Shown piece after piece: positions 27,891-38,072 of a stretch of DNA of 39,310 bases. The stretch lies in contig WIUZ02000038.1 in NCBI GenBank assembly GCA_015956445.1, positions 1-39,310 on the forward strand, written 5' to 3'. This stretch comes from Thelephora terrestris (Eukaryota > Basidiomycota > Agaricomycetes > Thelephorales > Thelephoraceae). The notes beneath the pieces were generated by a model. The model searched no databases. It saw nothing but the letters and a program-made list of their open reading frames with translations, and was not told where the DNA came from. The position numbers and the translations under genes are program-made. Positions within the stretch are counted from its first letter, which is position 1, and each line of letters starts with the position of its first letter.

Positions 27891-29027
27891 ATGTCTGTGT
27901 GTTCGACGCTGCCTCCATTTTTGCGAAAGATCGATTCTTCCGCGGTGGACAATGGTGTCTACACAGAAGCCACCTTCACACACTCCGACGGGCTTGGTTC
28001 CGCACATTCCATCTGGTGGTCCCCAGCCGTTCCGCTGGCAGAGTCTACCGTCGTTCTTTTCGTGCCAGGGAACCCGGGACTTGCGGCGTTCTATACAGAG
28101 TATCTGACAGAATTACGCTCTAAGAGTCCAAATCTTGGGATTCTTGCGCACTTCGCATTTGGCGCATACGCCTGGAGTTATCGATCAGCCAGTCTTCACC
28201 GATCCCAGTTCAGTTGGCCTTTCAGCGCAGCTCAAGAGTGCCATCGAGGCGCTTGATGCTGTCAGACAGACATTGCAACCAAAGCATGTCGTCCTTGTCG
28301 GGCATAGCCTGGGTGGGTGGTTATGTTTACAGGTGCGTCCGACCAGTGTTCTTCTTCACCACCTGTGTTCAAGTCTCCCAGATACTTAAAGCCCGTCCTG
28401 AACATGTTTCTGGAGCCTTCCTTCTCTTTCCCTCTCTGTGCAATATGGCAGCAACGCCAAACGGCAGGAGGCTATCTGTGAGTTCTGTAGAATGGCGTTA
28501 CCTACGACAGAACTGAAGCAAACTTTCGAGTCAGCGCTTCTTCCGTTCACCGATACTCTCACTGCCGCTTTGCTCTCTCCCTTACTCCGAATGATACCGA
28601 ATTTCGTGTACGCGGCTATCTTTCGTGACTGGCCTGCACCACAGCTCAGAGTCTTGCGCGACTTGCTGCGGTCACCAGCTGCGATATACGCATGCTTGAC
28701 GCTCGCTGACGAAGAAATGAAGACCATCGTCGCGCTCGATGAGGGATTGCTGAGCGAGCACCAGCACAAACTTTGGTTATACTTTGCGAAACGAGATGAC
28801 TGGTTGGGGGACGGTAGGGAGGAAATCATCCAAGCTTCCACCCTGATCATGAAGCGGTGCAGGTGTTCACGGAGAGCCAGATATCCCTCATGCTTTCTGC
28901 ATCAGTAAGCGTGGTGTTTGATTCGCAGAGCTTCACGTCCAGCTGAAATTTTTTGAAAACCGCAGATCACGGCGATGTACTTGCGCAGCAGTCGCTCGCC
29001 TGGTTGAAAGAGGGAGGATTCCTCTGA
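27891..29027 (+). CDS. LDAH: Lipid droplet-associated hydrolase (LDAH family, alpha/beta hydrolase)
   Basis: LDAH proteins are serine alpha/beta hydrolases found on lipid droplets, with a proposed role in sterol ester or lipid turnover. The start MSVCSTLPPFLRKID at 27891 opens a frame containing VVLFVPGNPGLAAFYTEYL, the N-terminal family hallmark. Next come TPGVIDQPVFTDPSSVGL, VVLVGHSLGGWL (nucleophile elbow), LKARPEHVSGAFLLFPSLCN, LLRMIPNFVYAAIFRDWP, SPAAIYACLTLADEEMKTI, HKLWLYFAKRDDW (acid region) and PHAFCINHG (catalytic His), ending LAWLKEGGFL at TGA 29025-29027. The last intron (about 28908-28964) joins FCI to NHGD. A frame break near 28150 and another near 28480 separate blocks that are all conserved. 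The expected Ser-Asp-His triad is complete. Confidence 0.85.
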
Positions 29028-29114
29028 ACGGCGGTGGCGGTTCTCTCGTAGTTGTGCACATACATACAAATGATACAGCATTGTTTGCGGGTGGCTGGGC
29101 TCCTTACTGCGACA

Positions 29115-29122
29115 CACGTGAC
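29115..29122 (+). promoter_or_regulatory. CACGTGAC E-box upstream of the U1A-type gene
   Basis: Third copy of CACGTGAC in the window, 26 bases before the ATG at 29149 and in the short spacer after LDAH. Orientation relative to the gene is the same as at VPS33 and DUS2. Candidate Cbf1-type site by known motif; use is inferred. Confidence 0.4.
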
Positions 29123-29148
29123 ACGGCCTTGGTCTACCGGCTTCCGTC

Positions 29149-30206
29149 ATGTCTGCCGCAAGACCGCATCCCGAGCAACAACCGGTCGCAGCACCTCCTA
29201 CAGAATCCCCTATAGTCGCTGATGAAACAGCGCCTGCACCGGAGGAAGATGCTTCAGAAACCCTGTACATCCAAAATCTCAACGAGAGGATCAAAATCCC
29301 GGGTGCGATTACCTCGCGATCCCGCCTGAGGAATTTCGACTTACTGAGCCCGCAATTACAGTACTGAAAGCGTCCTTGCGTGGTCTGTTCAAATCATACG
29401 GAGAAGTCCTTGATGTCGTCGCGCACAATAACCTGGCGGATGCGCGGTCAAGCTTTGTGTCGTTCGAGTCAGCCGATATCGCGAAGAAGGCGGCGGAAGG
29501 AGGTTCGAGGGTTTCCGTTGTATTCAAACCGATTGTGTGTATCCTTTCAAACCCTTTCTTGATGATTAACTAAGCCTTGGCCGAAAGCAAATATCGTTTG
29601 CGAGGACTCGGTCGGATGCCGTGGTGAATAAACTGGAGCCTTCCGTATTAGATGCTCACAAGGCGAGACGGTTACAACACAAGAGTGTGTCTTCCTTCTC
29701 TGAATGCCGCCAAACTGAGCCTTACCATGGCTCTTCGCGTAGAGGACACACGGTACACCAACCCTCTGAAACAGAAGTTCAAAGCAAAGAGGCTGGCAGC
29801 CGAGTGTACGAGCAATCCCAAATCGCCTCATCCATCACATTTTCTCACTACATCATTACAGCCGATGTCGGTGCTGCTCCTGTGGCAAGGAGACCAGCTG
29901 TCCAGATGCCAGGACGAATACTACCCCAACAAGATTCTTTTCCTGCAGATCTCAGAGTCGGTCACAAAGGACCAGCTCAATGCGCTGTTCTCCCAGTATC
30001 CCAACCTACACGAGTCCGTCTGGTTCCGTCGAAGAAGGACATTGCTTTCGTCGAATACCTGGACGAAGGGAGTGCCACTGTCGCGAAAGATGCTTTACAC
30101 AATTACAAGCTGGACGGAGAGAACAGATCAAGGTGAGGATATTCGCCCAGACTCTTCCTTCACTAATCACCTTTTATCCTCCCAGATCACCTTCGCCAGA
30201 AAGTAA
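29149..30206 (+). CDS. SNRPA: U1A/U2B''-type spliceosomal snRNP protein, two RRMs
   Basis: U1A and U2B'' bind stem-loops of U1 and U2 snRNA; fungi often have a single protein of this family. The start MSAARPHPEQQPV is followed by a proline/alanine linker and RRM1: ETLYIQNLNERIKIP, (intron) VLKASLRGLFKSYGEVLDVV, then a broken RNP1 around FVSFES, ISFARTRSDAVV, KLEP. The linker TNPLKQKFKAKRLAAE is typical of the family. RRM2 follows: NKILFLQ, ESVTKDQLNALFSQYPN, VRLVPSKKDIAFVEYLDEGS and ATVAKDALHNYKLDGEN, ending ITFARK at TAA 30204-30206. Introns at about 29301-29360 and 29534-29589 fit GT-AG. Single-base shifts near 29438 (extra G), 29456 (missing T), 29500, 29750 and 29920-30020 split the frame. 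U1A or U2B'' cannot be decided from this. Confidence 0.87.
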
Positions 30207-30716
30207 TTTCAAGGGTGTTTGCCTCGTCGTCGACACAGATTTCATTTCGCGCTTTCGTGTAACGCATATAGTTGTGTATAGACCGTAATCCTTAACGCGT
30301 AAGTTCGGGCTCGGGATCCCTTTGTTGTAGAGCTCGCCGGCAGTTCCTTCCCCCGTGCTGAATCTTTCGGCTGAATCCTTTGCGGCATGTCCTGTCAACA
30401 AGATAACCGCGGTGCGCGTAAGCCGTTCAGTGCCTGCGTTATGAAAGTTGCCAAGTGATTTCGGTACATTCCAGGTATCCCCAGTAACTGATGCGTTGTA
30501 ATGGAACCGACTTCACGCTAAATCACCTTGGAAGCGCTCCTCTGGATTGTATGTCCAGGAAACACAAGCCACCGTAACCAACCGCCCACATCAGCACCAT
30601 TTGATACAAAGTTAGTTCTCGGGGAGCCGCATAATGTAACTGACGATCACCGGCTGTCAATGAGGTGTAGTGTTGGTGAGGATGACCGAGTTGTAGAGTG
30701 TACTTGATCGGCACGC
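30207..30716. other. Intergenic: 3' of the U1A-type gene, 5' of the next gene
   Basis: I see no coding sequence in these 510 bases. Short open frames on the minus strand (30174-30401, 30523-30813) have no protein-like pattern and overlap the neighbours. No tRNA or other RNA gene was recognised. Confidence 0.35.
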
Positions 30717-32385
30717 TTGTCTCCGCAGTACTGCGACTTACTAAGTTGGGTCTTGAAACAAAAAACCGCGACCCCTGCCGTGCGATTCTCAGTGAACGTC
30801 TGTGGGTGGGCAACAGGGCCTTCAGATTGGGCCGATTTCCGCAACCTCACGTCGGCGCAGGGCGGGTCGTCTGCCATCATGAAAGGCACGGAGAGCGTGT
30901 CCCAGGAACCTTGGCCCGAAATAATGCATAATGGCTCACAGACACGGTTGTGGGCGATCCGCTCGTACAGTTGGGCTCATGATTACTCGGGCGGAGCTCA
31001 TCCGGCAGGAGACAAATCGCAGGTCTTGATCACACCTTATGGAAACGACACCGCACCATCATTGGTTGTGCCTTTCAACATCAAAGGCGGACCCGACCTC
31101 GAAGCCTCTGAGTTGGGAGAACTAGTCGGCCGACGAGTCATTCCAAGTGTTTCCCGCCACCTGTGCTAGGAACGATTGCCAATTGTTACCTGTCGGTAAA
31201 CATAGAGCGAGTCTCCCGGTGGGCGTCGGATTGCTAAACCCGTTGGATGTTACCGTGAGCTTTCTTTGTCTCTCGCAACCAATTTTCGAGTTTCAACCCG
31301 GTATTACTATATGTTCACTGCCCTCCCAGCGATGGTGCATCCACATGGGTGAGTGGGACACCGGATGTCAGCCACCTTAAAATGCCCACCAGAGACGGAA
31401 CTTTCACCCCAACTTCCACTACAATGGCTGACTTTCATATCGTACCCTGCAGTTGTCATGGACAGATGATTGGGTCCGTGCCATCGGTGTCCCCGAAGGC
31501 GCCAACACCCACGTGAGTGTTCTTTTCATCACCGCCACCAACCACAATTCTTTACTTCCACAGGCATTTGACGGGCCTTTCCAGGATCCAAGGCGGATCT
31601 CCGGGTCTGAGCCGACACAAGGTTCCGCAGGTACCCGGTCCATGATTGACCCAACATCTATCGGCGGAGCTTTGGCGAGTCGCCTTACTCCGACGCCGGT
31701 CGCATTTCCTGCAGTCCACTGCGGAAATTGTGGAGCTGTAGAAGTCCCGCAGCGTCAGTACCGGTCCGCGCCGCTAGCGCCTGATCCCACATATGACACT
31801 GGAGACGTCATCGTTTTCTCAAAAGCTGGCGGATGTGGGGTTCCCATCGTCGATGCTGCCGAATACCGACTGTCTGACCTATTGGGAGGCGACGACCTCA
31901 TGTTCGTCAACACAACGGTTTCCACATTTTCTGTCAGGATCGAGGTGAGAGCCTCCGTGGTCAGTCACGGGGATACAAAAAAGCTGAGATTGGTTTTCAC
32001 GCAGTGGCCGGGATACAAGATGTGGAACGGACAAGTAAGGATTTCCAACTGGCTATATGTGATGCTGCATGATATTAAGCGATCTCGCGTTTAGTTCCGA
32101 GCCAAGAGTTGGGGGGGAACGAACGAGCCGATAACCCGCTCCCGGCTCGCCTTGCAAATAGCGAAACGAGTGATCGAGTTTCTGGAGGTGAGTTCCGCTG
32201 TGCCTTCAGCAGTAACCAAGCCGTTCTCGTTCACTAATACCTCGAAGGCAATGGAGGGCGTTGAAACCGAGGATATGGCATGGAAGGTCGGTCGAGGCCA
32301 TATCGTCGCCAGTGACCTTGTGCTGGTTTCGTTGGCGCAAGTTTCCAAGGGGTCTTGGCAGCCTCTACTGCGGCTCCTCGCCTAG
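30717..32385 (+). CDS. Conserved basidiomycete protein of unknown function
   Basis: A long plus-strand gene with several blocks I take to be conserved in agaricomycetes but cannot name: SVNVCGWATGPSDWADFRNL, TSAQGGSSAIMKG, EPWPEIMHNGSQTRLWAIRS, YSWAHDYSGGAHPAGDKSQV, NIKGGPDLEAS, FPATCARNDCQLLPVGKH and RASLPVGVGLLNPLDVT. These are followed by WTDDWVRAIGVPEGANTHV, RSMIDPTSIGGALASRLTPT, DPTYDTGDVIVFSKAGGCGV, LLGGDDLMFVNTTVSTFSVR, WPGYKMWNGQ, ITRSRLALQIAKRVIEFLE and WKVGRGHIVASDLVLVSLAQ, ending LLRLLA. Introns seem to lie near 31256-31325, 31515-31563, 32033-32093 and 32190-32250. The frame shifts near 31130 and 32110. No signal peptide or membrane segment is obvious, and no enzymatic motif was recognised. 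The protein seems to have an N-terminal beta-rich half and a C-terminal half with a YDTGDVIVF core. Confidence 0.55.
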
Positions 32386-32657
32386 ACCGCCTCAAAACGT
32401 CAGAACATGTAGAGCTTTCACAGCGAAGCTTGCTCGTTTGCCTCCTTGCGCACCGTGGAGGGTCTATCCTATTTTCTTTGGCGTGGCGGTTGAGGTCAAC
32501 GCCTGATACATCAGAGCGCATGATACTAATCGCTCTCTGAGAAAATCGTTAATTTATTTCTTCTCACATACTAGTACGAGGGTGCTGAGTCGGGGTAGAG
32601 TAATTTCAGATTTACTATAGATAGTGGTGGCAACCACCCCTAATAATTCGCATGTAC

Positions 32658-32688
32658 ATTTATTTATTTATTTCTACAGGTACCTGTA
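32658..32688. repeat. (ATTT)4 microsatellite next to a 14-bp perfect palindrome
   Basis: Four ATTT units occupy 32658-32673. Directly after them, 32675-32688 reads TACAGGTACCTGTA, a perfect 14-base inverted repeat. The surrounding 100 bases are AT-rich noncoding DNA 3' of the preceding gene. It could be a protein-binding dyad or chance; no terminator function is implied. Confidence 0.7.
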
Positions 32689-34058
32689 CCCTCCCAACAC
32701 GAATTGTTTCTGCTGTTCCTGCGAATGTCACATCTGCATCAAAGCCATCTGCTCTACCGAATGATAAAACGATTCATCAGGAAAGGAGCAGTGCTCTCAG
32801 AGAAAGATGCCCCTCTCTGAACGTTGAGTGTATTTTGGCCGTTCACGAGCGAGCCTCATAGCTCCAGAATTTCCTCGGGATTGGTAGCCGACCAAGCGCA
32901 GAGGTCCCCTTCAACCGACACGTTCAAGACCGTGAAGCGGCTTCTCGGCGGTGCGCCCGCGTTTCTCCCCAAACCCCATCAATACCCGGTGTGATCTTCA
33001 TCTTCGACCATGCGAGTCCGGCAAATGGGTATGCTGGCCGGGCGCGGAAGATACTCTAGCGGCCACCTATTCGGGTGGGCAACTGGCCGACTCTGACGCT
33101 CGCGTCTTTGTCTTCGTTGAAGCGCAAACAAGTGACTGAAAGTTCGGTGACGACGCCAAACGTGGTTGTAAAGTGGAACGCTGCAGGTTGCTCGATGAGG
33201 TCGTGTGATTGTGTGTGTTTATGCCCATAATCTGTGCAGGGATGCTTGGCTGAGTTACACGATGGTGCGGAACCTAGGAAATGTCGTCTGGGAGTGGACG
33301 CGGTCGTTTCAAAAATCATGCCAGGCCAAGAAGACAGTGGGCTGGGTTCTGGAGAAAAAGAACTCTCTACACATTGAATAATTCGAGACGTGCAAGGGTT
33401 CGGTTTCGACGAGGGAAATCCGCCAAACCCAAAACTGGAACGACCATCAGAGCTTCGAGCCTGAAGCTCGTCAAGGCAGTGACAAACTCCCTAAACTCCT
33501 CTGAATGGAGAGGCATGGCAGGCTCGGTGATTGGCATTTCGACTGGCCCATTGGGGTGTAATCATGAGACGGAGAGTTATCCACGCAGAGGTCAAAGAGA
33601 CCATCAAAATGTCGCCCGGTTTCTCTGGTCTGTAATGAGCGACATCACCTCGTCAGATTTGATAGCATGCGTCCCAAGTAAACACAGCGAGAAAAGCAAG
33701 CCCTCTGCGATGGCGGCTTCGTGCGGGTTGTTGGGCAATAAATTGTGGGTTGTGGCCCTTGGCGTGGACGTCGGATCGAGGTCCAGTTTGTCAATCGAGC
33801 GACAGGGGCTCGTGAGGTTCGATGGTAAACGGGCACGTCGACGGCGACCCAGGGGACATGAAGTTCACAAAAAAGGTACAATTCGGCAGTCATTCCATGA
33901 TGACCCGCGTGTATGCGGGTAAACGCCAGGTCCTGGCTGCGTGTTTCACCCGGGAGACCTGTTCTCTTGGCAGCTTTATTGTAACCGTGATAGCGACACA
34001 GGCGCTTCAGGCCGCTCTCACCTTTATCTTTCACTGCCCCCGCTACTTCGACCCTCCT
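32689..34058. other. Unresolved 1.4-kb stretch with opposing open frames
   Basis: The plus strand has 32951-33139 (CESGKWVCWPGAEDTLAATY, GGQLADSDARVFVFVEAQTS), a short piece near 33240-33330 (WLSYTMVRNLGNVVWEWTRS) and a 213-codon frame at 33281-33922 with an arginine/serine-rich, unconvincing sequence. The minus strand has a 129-codon frame at 33645-34034. It also has a shorter piece (about 33,540-33,370) that reads well: MPITEPAMPLHSEEFREFVT, ALTSFRLEALMVVPVLGLAD, RTLARLELFNV. One broken minus-strand gene is possible, as is a short plus-strand gene around 32,950-33,360. I cannot decide and recognise no family. Confidence 0.25.
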
Positions 34059-34812
34059 ATGTCCAATATGCCTCGTTATAGAGATATTCTTGACATCGCT
34101 GAATCCACCATCGACACCCTAAGGGAGATTGGGGTAGAGGATTGCTGCTTCATCGGGGGGATGGCCTGCAAACTCTACACGGACGGCAAAGGTCGTAAGC
34201 CAAAGGTAAGGCTACTCCACTGAAAAACACGCGTCTGGACCATCCGCATATCACGAGTGTTTGCATCAGGATCTTGACATCCTTTGTCTCACCCCTTACC
34301 CGGGCGGTGCGGAGGCCATTAAGCAACGACTTTGTGAGACAAACCACCACTTCTACACTATCAAGGCAAGGAATCCCAAGGACCAGTGGGACGTGCTGTG
34401 GTGGAACACCGGGAGTAATGAACCCGGCTTCGAGAGATTCAAGGTCGACATCCTCGTACCAGGGAAGATGGACCTTCCAGACATCCACCCGGACTACATC
34501 ATCAATATCGACGAACTCCCTTGCGCACCTCTCCACCTCCTCCTTCTCCATAAACTGAAGGGGTGGTCCGACCGTCGTCGTTCTCGTCGTCCGGACCGAC
34601 GGGCCAAGATCCCAGCAGACGTGCGGGATATCGGCGACTTGCTGCGGATCGCGAACGGGCTTCGGGCGAATATCACCAAGAGTAAACCATACATCACCGA
34701 TTCCTTCCGCAGAGCTTCGTATAGAAGGGTAAAGCAATTCAGTGTTGAACATCCACAGTACGTGTCGTCCTGGATGGGTCTTGGGATGCAAAACCCTATG
34801 GAAGGACTTTGA
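34059..34812 (+). CDS. Nucleotidyltransferase-like protein (basidiomycete family)
   Basis: Start MSNMPRYRDILDIAES at 34059. The first exon has ESTIDTLREIGVEDCCFIGG followed by MACKLYTDGKGRKPK. After an intron with GTAAGG (about 34207-34269), the second has DLDILCLTPYPGG, KQRLCETNHHFYTIKARNPK, WDVLWWNTG, RFKVDILVPGKMDLPDIHPD and LHLLLLHKLKGWSDRRRSRR. It closes with KIPADVRDIGDLLRIANGL and an end ASYRRVKQFSVEHPQYVSSW, stopping at 34812. The GG...K-x-D-x-D core followed by a 'KVDILVPG' strand is the pol-beta-like nucleotidyltransferase pattern seen in minimal and AbiEii-type NTases. Homologous orphan proteins are common in agaricomycetes. No frame break was found. The substrate is unknown; a role in RNA modification or defence would be speculation. 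Confidence 0.7.
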
Positions 34813-35119
34813 TGGAGTGTGGAGGGGAGTGATTAGGTGTTTGAGTGTGTATGAATGCAGGAATGGAATTCACAATGTATTGGTGGCACTTGGTGGACAG
34901 ATTGTAATAAAATGGCGCCCATGAATTCCGATGGATTCAACTCGGAGCAGCGAGCAGCTTATAACTTGTTGGAGAAATCTCCCACGATCGCACATTATCG
35001 TAACTCCGTAGCTCCTGATGTCTTGAGGGAACACGCATTGACCACGCAACAGGGAAGAAATCATATTCAGGCGTGCATGCGTAACATAGGGCATAAAGTA
35101 CACACATAGGGCATACTCG
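34813..35119. other. Short noncoding spacer after the nucleotidyltransferase-like gene
   Basis: A plus-strand frame (34855-35109, 84 codons) has a mildly protein-like middle (GFNSEQRAAYNLLEKSPTIA) but no recognisable family, so I leave it uncalled. The 11-mer ACATAGGGCAT occurs twice at 35084 and 35104, a two-copy direct repeat with a 20-base period. Confidence 0.3.
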
Positions 35120-35450
35120 CTACAAAGAGAACAGTTCGATTAACTGCGAACGCAAAACACGTGCGACACACAAAACAACAACAGAGATGCCAATGATAAC
35201 CGGGAGAATGAAATATGAAACGATGAAGATGCGGGTGATACAAAGTAAACAATAAGAGTTAGAATGTGCGGCGACGGGCACAGCCCTGGAAAGAGTGGAC
35301 GGGTAGGCTCTGGTTCATCCCGACGGCCTTTTCCGAAGTTCAACGTTGTTCGTCGGTTTGTCTCCTGTCGGTTGTGCTGTCCGTGCTCGGGGTCACTGGA
35401 GATTTCTCGCTGGTGGTGGTTGGATAATGGGATCTCTCTTCAGCTGGCAT
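35120..35450 (-). CDS. Possible small single-pass membrane protein
   Basis: This gene is too broken to show as a single long frame. From an ATG at 35450 the minus strand reads MPAEERSHYPTTTSEKSPVT, PSTDSTTDRRQTDEQR: a short hydrophilic, Ser/Thr-rich N-terminus. After two probable frame changes (near 35,340 and 35,265) it ends with CITRIFIVSYFILPVIIGIS, VVVLCVARVLRSQ, LIELFSL and a TAG at 35120-35122. The hydrophobic stretch is long enough for one membrane helix and is followed by basic residues. About 100-110 residues in all. No family recognised. The alternative is 3' untranslated sequence of the neighbouring F-box gene. Confidence 0.35.
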
Positions 35451-35869
35451 GTTTGGTCCTCCACGGGTTTGGGCAGAGCACAACAATAACCGAATGGGGA
35501 ACGGGACAAGGTACAAGTATGCCTATCACACCCGTAACCGGAATGATTACTTAGGTGCCGTATTCCGTCTGGTTAGGTGCGGATCTCCCTCGGCGCAACG
35601 GCCTCGATGATGGCCCCGAAGCTCTTGAAGCGACGTTGTCAACGAACCGACCGCCCTTCCGACCATGGTAACCTCCAACGGAATTGTCAAGGAGAACGGG
35701 ATCACTGAAACGCCCGCATCAGAGAGGTTGGTCGAGCGTCAATAGACGCCTCGTCCACTCTCGGAATGCGAGATCGCTTGGTCGACCATGGTAGGGGGAG
35801 AACTGGACGGAGCATTCCCTCATTTCGACGAAAGCCTGAACGCCGGTATCAAACGCTCAACACGGTACG
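35451..35869. other. Spacer between the small membrane protein and the F-box gene
   Basis: No convincing gene. A plus-strand frame beginning at 35766 runs antisense to the F-box gene's C-terminus and has no protein-like pattern. A short minus-strand piece (about 35,610-35,570) reads FGAIIEAVAPREIRT but is isolated. Confidence 0.3.
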
Positions 35870-38072
35870 TCAACCTCTTCTCCGACATCTGTGGGGACTG
35901 ATGATCTCGGTCAGGGACATCCTCTTCTCGGCGAGACGGATAGCTTGGAGGTGGGGGAGGTATTCCCAGACCCTGTGCCACCCGTCGGCGTTCATGTTGA
36001 GAGTGTTTGATCGTGGTCCACGCTCGTTCAACCACTTGAGGGTATCGAGGTGGGGAGCGAGATGGCTGAGGAGAATGGCGATCTGGAGGGAGTCCTTGAG
36101 ATGGGAATGTCCAACTTGGAGTCGGTGGAGGGATTGGGAGGAAACGTTGCGAGTGCTAAGGATCTCATCGCTTCCGGCCTTCGCGGTTAGCGCGATCTCA
36201 AGGGTGTGAAGACTTTTGCACCCGGATGTAAGTGGAGCGATGCCCTCCTACGCTGTGCTATCAGCGATTACGAACAAAGAGCCTAACGGAGACAACGTAC
36301 CAGTGTAATACTCGGTGGAGTAAAGTTAGCTGGCCACCTCGCTTGAGGGCACAGTTTCAAGACCTCGATCGCTGGGCAGATAGTTGCGAGGTGTTCAATG
36401 TCGGAGTTTTCAAACACGACGGACTCCGGTCGATCTCAAAGTTGGTGAGTTTCGGCAAGGAGGTAAAGTGGGTCAGGGGCAAACGACGGGAGGTCGGGTC
36501 CTGGAACCGGCCAGGCGACCTTGGCAACTCCATCTGTCTGGAGGGAGCCGCGGATATGATCCTCAACGACCTGAGGGAGCCAGAGAGCTTGTCGCAGACG
36601 ACAGCACACAGGTCCTGCCAGTCGTGCTCCTCGGGTGGGTCCTCGATCGCCAGCTCGAGGGTGTGGATGTGTCCAGCGAGCTGCTTCACGAAGGTGACGA
36701 TGATTCCTGCTTGACCAGTGAGATGCAACTGCCTCAGCTGAGGGCAAGCTCCTCGCCCCGTGTCTCCTCCAGACCTGCTGAATGCTGTGATTTTCTTGAT
36801 CTCGGTATAGTCATGCTCGGAGAAGACCCCGCTGTCCTTAGAATGCTCGGAGTCGGGGGTGGACCATCCAGATCCGGGAGCGATCTCGTCGAAAAACCCT
36901 TCAACAGCGCTCTTACTCTGACCCGCCAAGTCGAGTTTCAATGACCTCAACTCGGGCAACTCCGAAACCCACTTTCCAACCTTAGCGTCCAACGCTCCAG
37001 GGGCAACGATCGTCACCTTCTCCAACAAGTCCTGTTGGACCATGGCCCTCGAGAACTCCTCTGGCAATTGACCAAGGCTCACGAGCGAGAAGTTGGTAAG
37101 TCGAGTGCGAGAGGACAAGACGGCGAGGAAATCGGAGAGGTTCGAGAACTTGTGGCCGACTTCCAAACTGAGAGATTGGAGGCCAGGGTTGAGGAAGGTC
37201 TTTCCGCGGTCTAGGCCAGCTGGGGTATCGCACTTCCACGCAAGGTGGGTAAGGTTAGGAAGAATCCATTGACGTGGGCAACGGCTTTCGAGAATGGGGA
37301 AGATAGAGGTGGGGATGTTATGTGCACCCTCTTCGTACGTGATCTTCTTGACGCGGTCGGCGTATGACAACACGTCCTTCCAGTCTGCATCAACGGGCAT
37401 CTTGGCCTAAAAGTCCAAATGGGACGAAAAGCAAAAGATACCGTCAGCACAACCATTATTCCACCACCATACGTCAACTAGATGAGGTGTGACGTAAGAG
37501 ATGGCACGCACAAGACCCAAGCTTGGCCTCCTTGGTTTCTTCATGATGTATCCGGGGAACAAACCGATCAAAGGCAAGAAAGAGTCCAGCTCGTTCCAAA
37601 GGACATCCATAGCGGGCTCACTGAACGCCTTGCACGTTCGGGCCAACCGAGCGACGGTCCGGCTCCCGCTCGGCGTATCCTGAATAGCCTCCAACAACTT
37701 CCTGGTAGCTTCCACGTCGTGCAACACGGGTGGAGACATGTACGTTTCGTAGACGGTGTAAGGGTGATAATAAGATCCCGAAGCTGCGCTTTTCTTGAAG
37801 ACTGAGAGCGAACGGTGGTAGGTGTGAGAAGGGCGGGCGAATGATGCGGGGCGGGACTGTGCGGCAGCTGGTTCGGACTGGACCTTTTGGTGTTTCGGCT
37901 TGTTACCGGTCAGGAAGGAGATGATAGAAGAGGTACTACGAGTGGACTTGATAGAACCTGAGTCGTCGTCCTTATTAGTGTTGTTATCCTTCTGGGCGTA
38001 CGTTGACTTAAGGCTCTCCCGAGAACGTTGGATGCGGACGCTGATGTTGTTGACGAGACCAGTAATAGACAT
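35870..38072 (-). CDS. F-box / leucine-rich-repeat-like protein
   Basis: Agaricomycete F-box proteins of this type are presumed substrate adaptors of SCF ubiquitin ligases. The start MSITGLVNNISVRIQRSRES at 38072 opens a Ser/Thr-rich region (SGSIKSTRSTSSIISFLTG). It is followed by LARTCKAFSEPAMDVLWNEL and DSFLPLIGLFPG, the usual C-terminal half of a basidiomycete F-box motif. An intron (about 37,397-37,500) leads to AKMPVDADWKDVLSYADRVK and KITYEE. Leucine-rich segments follow: LPNLTHLAWKCDTP, NPGLQSLSLEVGHKFSNLSD, ELPELRSLKLDLAG, CPQLRQLHLTGQAG, LAGHIHTLELAIEDP, LTHFTSLPKLTNFEIDRS, and after a frame change EHLATICPAIEVLKLCPQ and APHLDTLKWLNERG. The C-terminal WHRVWEYLPHLQAIRLAEKR precedes a stop at 35870-35872. 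A frame break near 36,400 and an intron around 36,300-36,220 explain the split. The target is unknown. Confidence 0.78.

Noticed and set aside
33281-33922. 213-codon plus-strand open frame
   Set aside because: The longest frame in its area, but rich in Arg, Ser and Lys with no conserved pattern. Competing minus-strand sequence reads better, so it was not called as a gene.
35084-35114. Two-copy direct repeat ACATAGGGCAT as an insertion footprint
   Set aside because: The copies are only 20 bases apart, with nothing between them that could be an element, so a small local duplication is enough.
36384-36944. 186-codon plus-strand frame inside the F-box/LRR gene
   Set aside because: Antisense to leucine-rich segments that read well on the minus strand.
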